From assembly GCF_014077005.1 (NCBI RefSeq), contig NZ_JACGVC010000050.1:1-64000 (forward strand): a stretch of 64,000 nucleotides of DNA. The letters run 5' to 3'. Position 1 is the first letter of the stretch; each line of letters starts with the position of its first letter. The translations under genes and the position numbers were made by a program. This document shows, one piece after another, positions 15,495-23,372 of the stretch. The notes under the pieces are model-generated. The model ran no database searches. It saw only the letters and a program-made list of their open reading frames with translations, and was not told the origin of the DNA. This DNA comes from Colwellia sp. MB3u-45 (GTDB taxonomy: Bacteria; Pseudomonadota; Gammaproteobacteria; Enterobacterales; Alteromonadaceae).

Positions 15495-15780
15495 GTTGCT
15501 AGTAGTTAAAACTACCAATATTACAATAAGTTATCATGTTTACATATAGGAGGAAGAACCAAAGAACGCTTCCGCAATAGACACCTAAACATGAACTTTG
15601 AGCCTTAAAAAAACTAAAGCGATTAAACCCTTAAACTGCGAAAGGCGAAAACTGGGTTGGGCAAAAAGGAAGCTAGATTGAACGGCACTTCCATTGCCAA
15701 ACCAAAGAATTGAACCAAACGCAAGACTATGCGATTTGCACTAAACGATAAATAAAATCATTCGATTTAGTGCGGACAAC
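15495..15780 (-). repeat. gene-less integron cassette, copy 2
   Basis: Near-identical to 13200-13487 with about a dozen differences, including a single-base indel and a short divergent patch near 15545. The 5' hairpin is fully conserved. Both copies lie in the same orientation with the same attC, so they arose by copying or re-insertion of one cassette. Confidence 0.75.
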
Positions 15781-15871
15781 TAACGCCTACTTAAGCGGAA
15801 AAATATAGTTGGCTATAATGTGAACGGAGTGAAACAGCCAACTGTATTTTTTCCGTTTGAAGTTCTTGTTA
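15781..15871 (-). other. attC recombination site
   Basis: Minus strand ATAACAAGAACTTCAAACGG to CCGCTTAAGTAGGCGTTA with GTTGGCTGTTTCACTCC centre. The end at 15847-15871 is the intact counterpart of the half-site at 4312-4334. Confidence 0.85.
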
Positions 15872-15874
15872 TAT

Positions 15875-16108
15875 TTATTTACTACTGCTTTTCTTAATAG
15901 ACTTATTAATTGCATCTACTTGTGCCTGTTTTCTGTTACGGCAATTCACCCTATCTTGGGCATGACCTTGTTCGCATTTTGATGAAGCACCTTTACTGTC
16001 TATTACAGCGGAGGTTCCCGAATAAATTGCATCAAAAACATCATTACCTGTTTGAATAGTCCCACACGCAGATAGAAGAAAGGTTAAAATTATAATTAAA
16101 AACTTCAT
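15875..16108 (-). CDS. small lipoprotein, cassette gene
   Basis: A 77-aa protein with a signal peptide and lipobox (LTFLLSAC, Cys at residue 15). The mature part GTIQTGNDVFDAIYSGTSAV is followed by a charged, cysteine-bearing tail (SSKCEQGHAQDRVNCRNRK) and ends SSSK. It is probably anchored in the outer membrane; function unknown. GGAG lies ten bases upstream of the ATG. See the 15121 gene for a possible relative. Confidence 0.65.
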   Translation of the reverse strand: MKFLIIILTFLLSACGTIQTGNDVFDAIYSGTSAVIDSKGASSKCEQGHAQDRVNCRNRKQAQVDAINKSIKKSSSK

Positions 16109-16133
16109 GCTTACTCAACTCCTTTGATAAATA

Positions 16134-16224
16134 TAACGCCACGTTAAGCGGCAAAAAATTGTTGGCTATAATGTGAACGGAGTGAAACAGCCAACTGTTT
16201 TTTGTCCGTTTGAACGCCTTGTTA
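16134..16224 (-). other. attC recombination site, first in the array
   Basis: Minus strand TTATAACAAGGCGTTCAAACGG to GCCGCTTAACGTGGCGTTA, centre GTTGGCTGTTTCACTCC. This is the attC nearest the integrase end. Confidence 0.85.
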
Positions 16225-16539
16225 TAAGCCAACTCTAATTACCCAAAGAACTCGGACAAATTCAATCGCAACTAACGCATAAAGTACAAGCAGTGGTACT
16301 TTCAGCCATAGATTTGAAATGACTGTATCAAGTTTTTTCCACGCATGTACTACATTTAAAGAGAATAAACCAATGCCTGCGATTAGAGATATTGTCCCTA
16401 TGAAATATTGATACGTATTATGATCCGCTGCATAATTATCTCGCAAGATAATTACTGATATGGCTATAACAACTGATGAAAGAACAAAATTTCTGATGTT
16501 ATCGAATATACTTTTTACTAGATTATCAGTTAATTGCAT
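16222..16539 (-). CDS. three-helix membrane protein, first cassette
   Basis: A 105-aa protein with three hydrophobic segments (about residues 17-34, 43-63 and 80-100) and no family I can name. GGGAG lies four bases before the ATG. The last residues overlap the attC. Being the first cassette it would have been the last one inserted and the closest to any promoter at the integrase end. Confidence 0.6.
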   Translation of the reverse strand: MQLTDNLVKSIFDNIRNFVLSSVVIAISVIILRDNYAADHNTYQYFIGTISLIAGIGLFSLNVVHAWKKLDTVISNLWLKVPLLVLYALVAIEFVRVLWVIRVGL

Positions 16540-16798
16540 ACTACTCCCTGAAGCATTGGCTTATAACAGCTTATTAGACGGATTAAATCCCACTTTCAAC
16601 AAAGGTGAGTGTCCAACTAATGAATATTTATTCAAATTAATATACATAACTTAATATTAACATTCAACACGTTAATTTTACTTTTTGAATACAGCGATGT
16701 AGAAAGACAGATTAAATCCCACTTTATACATAAAAGCGGGATATGAAGTTAAGCTGTACTTATACACAGTGCCTATTTAAGGTTAATAAGGAATGATT
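16540..16798. other. probable attI region
   Basis: Lies between the first cassette and the intI remnant, where attI is expected. Near 16559-16575 the minus strand reads CTAATAAGCTGTTATAAGCC, a GTTA core point like those of the attC sites. A 16-bp direct repeat GATTAAATCCCACTTT occurs at 16581-16596 and 16710-16725, the second forming a hairpin with AAAGCGGGAT. Whether these are IntI-binding repeats or terminators cannot be told from sequence. Confidence 0.5.
16754..16769 (+). promoter_or_regulatory. LexA (SOS) box upstream of the intI remnant
   Basis: CTGTACTTATACACAG is a perfect CTG-N10-CAG operator with CTGT and ACAG ends, 29 bases before the intI start codon. LexA control of integron integrase genes is established, so this supports the identity of the short remnant. 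Confidence 0.75.
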
Positions 16799-16864
16799 AT
16801 GAAATCTGAATTTCTCTCGCATATCGAAGAAACTATGTGGACAGTATGTTTCGCCAAGTCGTAA
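16799..16864 (+). pseudogene. intI: 5' remnant of an integron integrase gene
   Basis: ATG with AAGGA six bases upstream opens a 21-codon frame beginning MKSEFLSHIEETMWTV and ending CFAKS before TAA. It aligns with the start of chromosomal integron integrases (MKSQFLLSVREFMQTRYYAK in Vibrio IntIA: M, K, S, F, L, E, M, T, A and K match). Position and direction, just beyond the first cassette and pointing away from the array, are as expected for intI, and a LexA box precedes it. The rest of the tyrosine recombinase is missing, so the array has no integrase in this window. Confidence 0.7.
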
Positions 16865-16974
16865 ATCCAACGAACATATACAGCTAATATTTTCCTCTAC
16901 TTGATATTCCAGCAAACGAATCTCATTAAGCTCGGTTTTCGCTAATTCAGTTTGACGTTCATAAAGATTATAGC

Positions 16975-17478
16975 TGCGTTGACTTTTAGGAATTTGAACC
17001 TTACTCGAAAGATTAGCGCTATAAACCTTACTTTGTCGTAGTTCACTAAATTTTAGACGAAAAAAATCGCCAATCTTTTGATTAGTGGTTTTTTATAATT
17101 TGGCCGTGAGCTAGGGAGTTGAACCCTACTCGAAGGATTGGCGCTATAAACCCTAGGTTGTTGTAGTTCGCTAAATTCTAGATGAAAAAAAACCGCCAAT
17201 CTTTTGATTAGCGGTTTTTTATAATTTGGCCGTGAGCTAGGGAGTTGAACCCTACTCGAAGGATTGGGGCTATAAACCCTAGGTTGTTGTAGTTCGCTAA
17301 ATTCTAGATGAAAAAAAACCGCCAATCTTTCGATTAGCGGTTTTTTATAGTTTGGCGGAGAGCTAGGGATTTGAACCCTACTCGAAAGATTGGCGCTATA
17401 AACCCTACATTGCTGTAGTTCACTAAATTTTAGACGAAAAAAAACCGCCAATCTTTCGATTAGCGGTTTTTTATAGTT
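16975..17478 (-). repeat. 126-bp tandem array of tRNA-Ser tails with terminators
   Basis: Units begin at about 16975 (degenerate), 17101, 17227 and 17353, in exact 126-bp steps leading to the real tRNA at 17479. Each unit has a copy of the T-arm and acceptor 3' strand (minus strand GGGTTCAA...CCTA...GCCA), a spacer of about 55 bp, and a GC-rich hairpin with T run. Because 126 is divisible by three, a minus-strand frame of 132 codons stays open across the units; I do not regard it as a gene. Confidence 0.85.
17437..17472 (-). terminator. Rho-independent terminator after tRNA-Ser
   Basis: Minus-strand stem AACCGCTAATC paired with GATTGGCGGTT (one mismatch), loop GAAA, followed by a run of eight T. 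Copies of the same hairpin occur at 126-bp intervals downstream. Confidence 0.8.
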
Positions 17479-17569
17479 TGGCGGAGAGATAGGGATTTGA
17501 ACCCTAGAAGGGCTATAAACCCTTGCTGGTTTTCAAGACCAGTGCTTTCGACCACTCAGCCATCTCTCC
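17479..17569 (-). tRNA. tRNA-Ser(UGA)
   Basis: Minus-strand GGAGAGATGGCTGAGTGGTC starts the acceptor and D arm; the anticodon arm is CTGGT-CTTGAAA-ACCAG with anticodon TGA; the long variable arm AAGGGTTTATAGCCCTT is typical of serine tRNAs; the T arm is TAGGG-TTCAAAT-CCCTA; CCA is encoded. All stems pair. Confidence 0.97.
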
Positions 17570-17605
17570 AGTGTTCGAAAGCATTGCTGCTTCAGAACGG
17601 GGCGA

Positions 17606-17634
17606 ATAATAGATACTGTTCACTGCTTTGTAAA
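17606..17634 (-). promoter_or_regulatory. promoter of tRNA-Ser
   Basis: Minus strand TTTACA (17629-17634), 17 bases, TATTAT (17606-17611), then a GC-rich discriminator TCGCCCCG, as in growth-rate controlled stable RNA promoters. About 36 bases separate the -10 box from the tRNA. Confidence 0.75.
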
Positions 17635-17763
17635 GTGCTAATTTATCTTATTAGGCTTTTTATTTGATTTTTACTGTCAAGTGCTCAATAAAGCATCAAA
17701 TGGTGGTTTTTACTCGCGGTTTTCTCACATTTATCTCATTTTTGCAGTGGGCTTAACTTTCAC

Positions 17764-17799
17764 CTGATGAATACGATTTGTAACAATCGTATTCATCAG
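17764..17799. promoter_or_regulatory. perfect 15-bp inverted repeat upstream of the MATE gene
   Basis: CTGATGAATACGATT (17764-17778), loop TGTAAC, AATCGTATTCATCAG (17785-17799). It ends 19 bases before an extended -10 box TGTTATACT (17816-17824), so it covers the -35 area of the MATE promoter. It could be the operator of a dimeric repressor or activator; no T run follows, so it is not a normal terminator. Confidence 0.6.
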
Positions 17800-17852
17800 T
17801 AATTACCGCGGCAACTGTTATACTATCCTATTGCGAGTTTCCCGGAGATATT

Positions 17853-19301
17853 GTGCCTAAATCAAGTCAATCAGTTGCTGACCGAAGTCTTTTAAGTTTA
17901 ACCTGGCCCATTTTTATTGATCTATTTTTCATTTTCATGATCAATGTGACTGACGCCTGGTTTTTAAGCCGTATATCTGATTCTGCAGCTGCGTCAATAG
18001 GTGCTGTTATGCCTATTTTAGGTATTGCCTTTGCGCTTTACAGTACTATGCATCAAGGCGGTAGTAGTATTGCATCACAGCGTATTGGCGCTGGAGATCA
18101 TAACAAGTTAGCCGCAACTTATGGTGTGTTGTTTGCCATTCTGCTCTTTATCGGTATTTTATTAAGCATTATCATGATGGCTTTTGCGCCTCTCTTCGCG
18201 CAATGGATGGGTTTAACCGATGATATGGCAGGTATGGCAAGCATATACTTAAGCACCATAGGTATGGGCACTGCGATATTAGCCATACGCTTTGCTGCCG
18301 CCGCTGTTTTAACCTCTCAAGGTAAAACACATTGGAATATGTGGTCGACTTTCGTAATGACCATAGTCAATATATTATTTAACTATCTATTAATTGACGG
18401 AAAACACGGCTTCCCTGATTTAGGAGTACAAGGCGTTGCTTATGCGTCGGTCATCGCTTGGGTTGTCAGTTTATGCTTTACCCTTGTGATCATTATTAAA
18501 CATTTACATATCAAGATTACTTTACCCAAGCGCTGGCTATTATTTAAAACAGATAGTGCTCCCATCTTAAAAATAGCACTGCCATCGGTGTTAGAGCCCA
18601 TGTCGTGGCATCTAACCCAAATATTAATGACAGTTATGATCGTCACTATGGGTGAGCTTGCTTTAGCCACGCGTATTTATAGCTTTAATTTACTTTTTAC
18701 CGCTATTTTATATGGTTTTGCTATCAGTTCAGGCGTACAAATTAAGGTCGCCCATTATATTGGTGCCAAGCGTTTTGAAGAGGCTGATCAACAACTGATG
18801 TTGGGACTTAAGCTAGGTATTGCCGGCGCGATGTTTTTTGTTTTCACATTATTGGCATTTTCTGACCAGTTGTTTGCAATATTTACCAGCAATATTGAAA
18901 TTTGGGCGTTGGGCAAGCTGATATTGATTATTGCCATCATTGGTGAGTTTGGCCGAAGTTTTAATCTGATTGTTGGCGCATCATTGCGTGCGTCTGGCGA
19001 TGCACGTTATGTGTCAATGGTTGGCTTTATTATTATGTGGTTTATGGCCTTACCCTTAGCTTGGCTTTTAGGGCTACATTATGGTTATGGTTTAGTGGGT
19101 ATTTGGCTGGCAACCAGTTTAGATGAATGTATTCGCGGCATTATAGCCTTAAAGCGTTGGAATACAGGAATATGGCGCAGCAAAGGCATATATGTTGCCG
19201 AGTTACCTGCACCACTGAGTATTAATAAGCGTACTGATGACCCAGAAGTTATTAATCAGGAGATAACACAACAGCACAATGTTCAAGCATCAAAAACTTG
19301 A
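17853..19301 (+). CDS. MATE family efflux transporter
   Basis: A 482-aa protein with about 12 transmembrane helices in two related halves of the MATE (DinF/NorM) family: SLTWPIFIDLFFIFMINVTDAWFLSR in the first half and LPSVLEPMSWHLTQILMTVMI in the second. Such proteins export drugs or natural products using Na+ or H+ gradients. Start is GTG at 17853 with GGAG six bases upstream. It is not in an operon. Its neighbour to the right, convergent, is the M14 peptidase; a link to the peptide-ligase genes there is possible but unproven. Confidence 0.88.
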   Translation: MPKSSQSVADRSLLSLTWPIFIDLFFIFMINVTDAWFLSRISDSAAASIGAVMPILGIAFALYSTMHQGGSSIASQRIGAGDHNKLAATYGVLFAILLFIGILLSIIMMAFAPLFAQWMGLTDDMAGMASIYLSTIGMGTAILAIRFAAAAVLTSQGKTHWNMWSTFVMTIVNILFNYLLIDGKHGFPDLGVQGVAYASVIAWVVSLCFTLVIIIKHLHIKITLPKRWLLFKTDSAPILKIALPSVLEPMSWHLTQILMTVMIVTMGELALATRIYSFNLLFTAILYGFAISSGVQIKVAHYIGAKRFEEADQQLMLGLKLGIAGAMFFVFTLLAFSDQLFAIFTSNIEIWALGKLILIIAIIGEFGRSFNLIVGASLRASGDARYVSMVGFIIMWFMALPLAWLLGLHYGYGLVGIWLATSLDECIRGIIALKRWNTGIWRSKGIYVAELPAPLSINKRTDDPEVINQEITQQHNVQASKT

Positions 19302-19416
19302 TAAAACACTTGATAAAAAAAAGCCCGTATCATTATTGTTGATGGTTTTCATGTGTTGGTGACAAAGCCCATTGTTGCCTTAATTAGAGCGAGTAAAATG
19401 ACACTTAATAAGCAGG

Positions 19417-22089
19417 CTATTCAATATCTCCGTCATCATTCTCATACTCGCTCAACATTTCATCAAAATGATCGATGTCTATAAAATCTTCATTAACAAC
19501 AAAGGTATCAGTCACTTTATAACAGATACTTGCGGGCTTCGAATAGTTTGGCACCACATCATAGCTAAAAACAGAATAGTATTTGGGAATGTTGGCGTTA
19601 CCATATTTATCGTAGGTATACTGGTCTTTTCCCGCATAGAGCTTAACCCCATCGAAAGGTGACATGGGTGGATGAAAACAATTTCTCACCACATAACAAC
19701 CAATAAAATCTTTATCTTCTGGGTTATCCCAACTCAATTTCACCATTGAATTTTCAATCGTTAGCGTTAAATTAGTGGGTAATGACACGGCATTTTTACG
19801 ACGTGTGACATAATTAATCATTAGACTCGGTTCGTTATTCTTGTCATTGCATGACCAGTCAATAATAGCGTCACGTTCTTGAGAGATCGCCGTCGGTCTG
19901 ATAATGAAGTAGACAGGCTTTTCTTCAGAGTGAAGCCGTTCCAAATCTTGACGACAATAGCTGTCAAAAATCAGATGGTGTTGGGCACTTTTTTTAAGCT
20001 GTGTGTTACTGATTTCATAACCGATAAATTCAATTTTCTGTCGATTCTTGACGCTAACATAATCCAGATCTTTAAGCTCTGCCAGTTCAATCGTAAAGCG
20101 AATATCTTTGTTAGTATTAATACTGTTTTTATTCTGCATAACAAGATAGGCCTCAGTGATCACCGTTTCCTGGGGGTCTGGTAACTGATCCAATGTAAAA
20201 GCCATTTGACCATAAACAACCCCTCCTTCACTGTCAAATCCGCAGCTCAGACAATCTTCGTCAATCTTGTGCCTTGAGATGGTATTTAACGCTACTGGCG
20301 TTAATCTAAGCTCTGTGGGTTTCGCGCGATAAATAATATCAAGGAAAGGTCGATAATGGACCCCACCACCAAATGGACCATAACCAATATCAAACTGCAT
20401 AAGTTGAGATTTTTGCCCTAAGGGCAATGTGTTTGGCCCCTGTATTCTAAACAAAATACGACCACTCGTAATTTGATTTTGTAATAACGCACGCTCAACG
20501 CCGTTAAAGTGCCATTCTTTCCATATACCTTGTCTGAGATGATCAGACTCAATGGTTTGTCCTAAGGTATGTAAAGGCACAGCATTTTGAACCTGATTAA
20601 AATCAGAGATGTCTTCCAGCGTATTAGCATCAAGGATCGAAATACTCCATTCGCCGTAGGTTTCAATTTTGGCACCCACTCTATTCATCGGATATAAAGA
20701 AAAAATGGCCGATTTGATGGTTAGCTCAGGAGATAAGTTTTTCAGTGAAAAAGCAATTAAGCCAAAACAGATCCCTTTTTTACTAGAAACACCAATAAAC
20801 ATAGAATTTCGACCAAAATGTTTTTTATTGGCATCAAGACTATATTCGCCAAGGTAACCAATATCGCTTTTGCCCGGGAGTAACGCACGAGAAAATTCAT
20901 CTGGTGCCAACTTTGTTTTTAACCTAATTTCTGGACTAAACGGTGAGTTCAGCATATTGCTGGGATCAATCGCGTGAAGATTATAATAATACATTTGACC
21001 GCTCTTCAATTGAATATCGGTAAACTCGCCACTATGAGTGATCGCAATCAAATTCTCTCTTGAACAAGCTGATTTAGAGGTGTCACTGCGAAATATTTCA
21101 AAATATATCGCTTTATTTTCCAGACTGTCCCAACTCAAACTAACGCTATCAGCAGTGATATCAGTCACATTGAAATTTTCAATACGCGGTGGCGCCTCTT
21201 TAACGTAATTTCTCACTGTTCTGAAAGCAAGCAACAAGGCCGGAATATTTTCATCAATCGATTGCGCCATATATTGCAAATAATCGGGAATATTTCGGCT
21301 ACCCACTTCAACCACTATGCTCATTATTCCTCTATCATAATAATACTCTCGGCCGCTACCGTGGATCAAATTAAACGGTGGTTTTCCTCGATGAATACCG
21401 TATTCTCGTCCGGTAACTTTCCTGATTTCATTGTTCATGTTGGCGCACAACACATTCAAATCAGTGCCTTCAATTTCTTTCTCGTGATTGAATTTATGCG
21501 CAGGGAAAAAAACATTACCTTGTGAATGATAATCAAGAGCAACACGAATATTGGGGTGAGTCTCAACAAACACTTTGATGGCTTGAGTTTCAGGCTCAGA
21601 AAATGCGGCTGGACCTGAATATATCGCCGAACTGGTATCCGTTCCTTTTTTAAAACGCACGCCAAAATTACGATTAAGGTCAACACCAAAGGTATTGTCG
21701 CCGTTGTCCCTCCTATTTTTGCGCCAAAATGAAAAATGGGTATGCGAATATTCAAAACCGTCAGGGTTAAGACAAGGCACAATATAAAGACTACTACTAT
21801 TGAGTGCCGATGCTAACATCGGATGATATTGATGGTTATCAATAATATATTGAATAAACTTTATCGCTAACTCATTGCCAATCCACTCGCGCGCATGAAT
21901 TGAGCCGGTATAAAGCAAAGCCGGTTTATTGCCCGCGTTACTCACATCATTGGAAATTGTTGCCATCATGATGGGCCGTTTTTCCCACGTTTCACCTATG
22001 CTATTAACCTGAATTAGATCAGGGTATTCGCGCATCGCATTGGCCAAAAATTCACAGGTTTGCTGATAAGTTGAATATTGTTTTTTCAT
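19417..22089 (-). CDS. M14 zinc carboxypeptidase with FN3 and DNRLRE-like modules
   Basis: An 890-aa protein. Residues 1-300 are an M14 peptidase: zinc ligands His65 and Glu68 (HARE) and His188 (DYHSQG), substrate residues NRNFG near 139, catalytic Glu261 (VVEVGS). Two fibronectin-III-like modules follow (about 300-390 and 765-850), with two DNRLRE-like beta modules between (about 410-590 and 605-755). Such tails normally occur in secreted proteins, yet no signal peptide is seen at this start and no upstream extension fits. It lies 41 bp after the second ATP-grasp gene, in one likely operon, and would trim C-terminal residues from a peptide. Confidence 0.85.
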   Translation of the reverse strand: MKKQYSTYQQTCEFLANAMREYPDLIQVNSIGETWEKRPIMMATISNDVSNAGNKPALLYTGSIHAREWIGNELAIKFIQYIIDNHQYHPMLASALNSSSLYIVPCLNPDGFEYSHTHFSFWRKNRRDNGDNTFGVDLNRNFGVRFKKGTDTSSAIYSGPAAFSEPETQAIKVFVETHPNIRVALDYHSQGNVFFPAHKFNHEKEIEGTDLNVLCANMNNEIRKVTGREYGIHRGKPPFNLIHGSGREYYYDRGIMSIVVEVGSRNIPDYLQYMAQSIDENIPALLLAFRTVRNYVKEAPPRIENFNVTDITADSVSLSWDSLENKAIYFEIFRSDTSKSACSRENLIAITHSGEFTDIQLKSGQMYYYNLHAIDPSNMLNSPFSPEIRLKTKLAPDEFSRALLPGKSDIGYLGEYSLDANKKHFGRNSMFIGVSSKKGICFGLIAFSLKNLSPELTIKSAIFSLYPMNRVGAKIETYGEWSISILDANTLEDISDFNQVQNAVPLHTLGQTIESDHLRQGIWKEWHFNGVERALLQNQITSGRILFRIQGPNTLPLGQKSQLMQFDIGYGPFGGGVHYRPFLDIIYRAKPTELRLTPVALNTISRHKIDEDCLSCGFDSEGGVVYGQMAFTLDQLPDPQETVITEAYLVMQNKNSINTNKDIRFTIELAELKDLDYVSVKNRQKIEFIGYEISNTQLKKSAQHHLIFDSYCRQDLERLHSEEKPVYFIIRPTAISQERDAIIDWSCNDKNNEPSLMINYVTRRKNAVSLPTNLTLTIENSMVKLSWDNPEDKDFIGCYVVRNCFHPPMSPFDGVKLYAGKDQYTYDKYGNANIPKYYSVFSYDVVPNYSKPASICYKVTDTFVVNEDFIDIDHFDEMLSEYENDDGDIE

Positions 22090-22130
22090 AATAGAAGGCC
22101 ATTTTATTTTTCAATCAAATAATATTACTG

Positions 22131-23372
22131 TTATTCACTGCTAACAGGCAGTACCGGCGGCAATTGCTCTTTTACTTGTATGTTTTCCCTACCTACATTT
22201 TCCAAAGGTGATAAATCACTCTCCTGTGCATCAACTGATTGAACAGCCACTGCAGAGGTTTTATCAAGGCTTGGTTGATAACGCGCATAATTATCTTGAT
22301 AATTCCAAACATCACTCGGCCATTCTTCGTACTGATTTGGCTCAGCATTAAGTAATGGGGAACCGTCTGTACTTATTTTGTCGAAGGTTTCGCCGCTATC
22401 ATTGACGCTCTGGTGACATTGTTTTGAAAAACTGATGTGGCGCATAGTGCGAAGCAAAGCAGAATTTATTTTCCCTAACTCTTCCCAGTTATAAAGCGGG
22501 ATATAGGGCTTAGAAAATTGGCCTGAAGACAAACTCCACATCAGGTACTGGCCTATCCAGTCTCTGATATAAGAAAATGCGGCAAAAGCCGTGGCGCATT
22601 CTAAAATGCGGTATTGACCATCTTTTCCTACGGCGATATCACATGCCCAAAATTCAGCGTTAGCTGCTTTTGATGCCTTAACCGATAATTGCAAAACTTT
22701 TCGGGGTACTGCTTTATAATCCATGGAGCCACCTTGGCTCGTGTTGGTTAGCCATTTACCTAGCGGGGGTCTGCGCCAAAAGGCACATACTGGTTTGTGG
22801 CCAATTAACATCACCCGAATATCTGCTGCCATCGGGATAAAGTCTTGTACGTATACGGGGTAATATTTTTTGCTCTCTAAAAGTTCACAGGCCTGCGCAA
22901 ATGAATCTACTTTGTGAACGAAATAGCCGCCATAGTTAGAGGGGCCATAAGATTTTTTGATGATTAGCGGATACGCTGACTTAGACAAAAAATCAAAGGC
23001 CTTTTGTGGTTGGTAAAAAATATGCGTATTAGGGATCGGCAGTGCATATTTTTTACAAAACCGAGTCACATTTTCCTTCGATTTATTTGAGAATTGGCTA
23101 TCTAGGGAGGGGATAAATTGTACTGCTGGTAACGCGCGCGCAATTTCACGAAAAGTCTCATAAGCAGTCGCCGGAATATTACCGATCAATACCTCAATTT
23201 CTTTACTTTTTACCGTAGCAATAAAGCGTTCTTTGTCTTTACCCCAATGATAAACCACCTTTTCTATTTTATCAGGCCAGCCTTTAAAATTAGAGTAATC
23301 AAAAAAACGCTGTACATGGTCGAGATATAAAAAGGCAATTTTAGGCAATGTATTTGGCAAGTGCTTGCTCAT
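22131..23372 (-). CDS. ATP-grasp ligase, RimK-like (second of pair)
   Basis: A 413-aa protein with an ATP-grasp fold at about residues 100-290: YPLIIKKSYGPSNYGGYFV (ATP-binding Lys), YVQDFIPMAADIRVMLIG, and FWACDIAVGKDGQYRILECATAFAAF with the metal-binding Glu-x-x segment. About 100 C-terminal residues are polar, acidic and low in complexity. Related enzymes form amide bonds between a carboxylate and an amino group with ATP. Its start overlaps the preceding ATP-grasp gene by 32 bp, which indicates translational coupling. Substrate unknown. Confidence 0.8.
   Translation of the reverse strand: MSKHLPNTLPKIAFLYLDHVQRFFDYSNFKGWPDKIEKVVYHWGKDKERFIATVKSKEIEVLIGNIPATAYETFREIARALPAVQFIPSLDSQFSNKSKENVTRFCKKYALPIPNTHIFYQPQKAFDFLSKSAYPLIIKKSYGPSNYGGYFVHKVDSFAQACELLESKKYYPVYVQDFIPMAADIRVMLIGHKPVCAFWRRPPLGKWLTNTSQGGSMDYKAVPRKVLQLSVKASKAANAEFWACDIAVGKDGQYRILECATAFAAFSYIRDWIGQYLMWSLSSGQFSKPYIPLYNWEELGKINSALLRTMRHISFSKQCHQSVNDSGETFDKISTDGSPLLNAEPNQYEEWPSDVWNYQDNYARYQPSLDKTSAVAVQSVDAQESDLSPLENVGRENIQVKEQLPPVLPVSSE

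Noticed and set aside
3755-16539. Array as a cluster of attC sites without any integrase (CALIN)
   Set aside because: The intI 5' remnant, LexA box and array orientation show a true integron head at 16.75-16.87 kb, though it is inactive.
17053-17451. 132-codon minus-strand frame with 42-residue repeats
   Set aside because: It is the translation of the tRNA-Ser tail repeats and terminators; the 126-bp period keeps the frame open. No ribosome site or independent support.
16975-17478. CRISPR array
   Set aside because: The whole 126-bp unit repeats without variable spacers and each unit contains tRNA tail and terminator. The 190-bp array at 35.6 kb is rejected for similar reasons; no cas genes are present.
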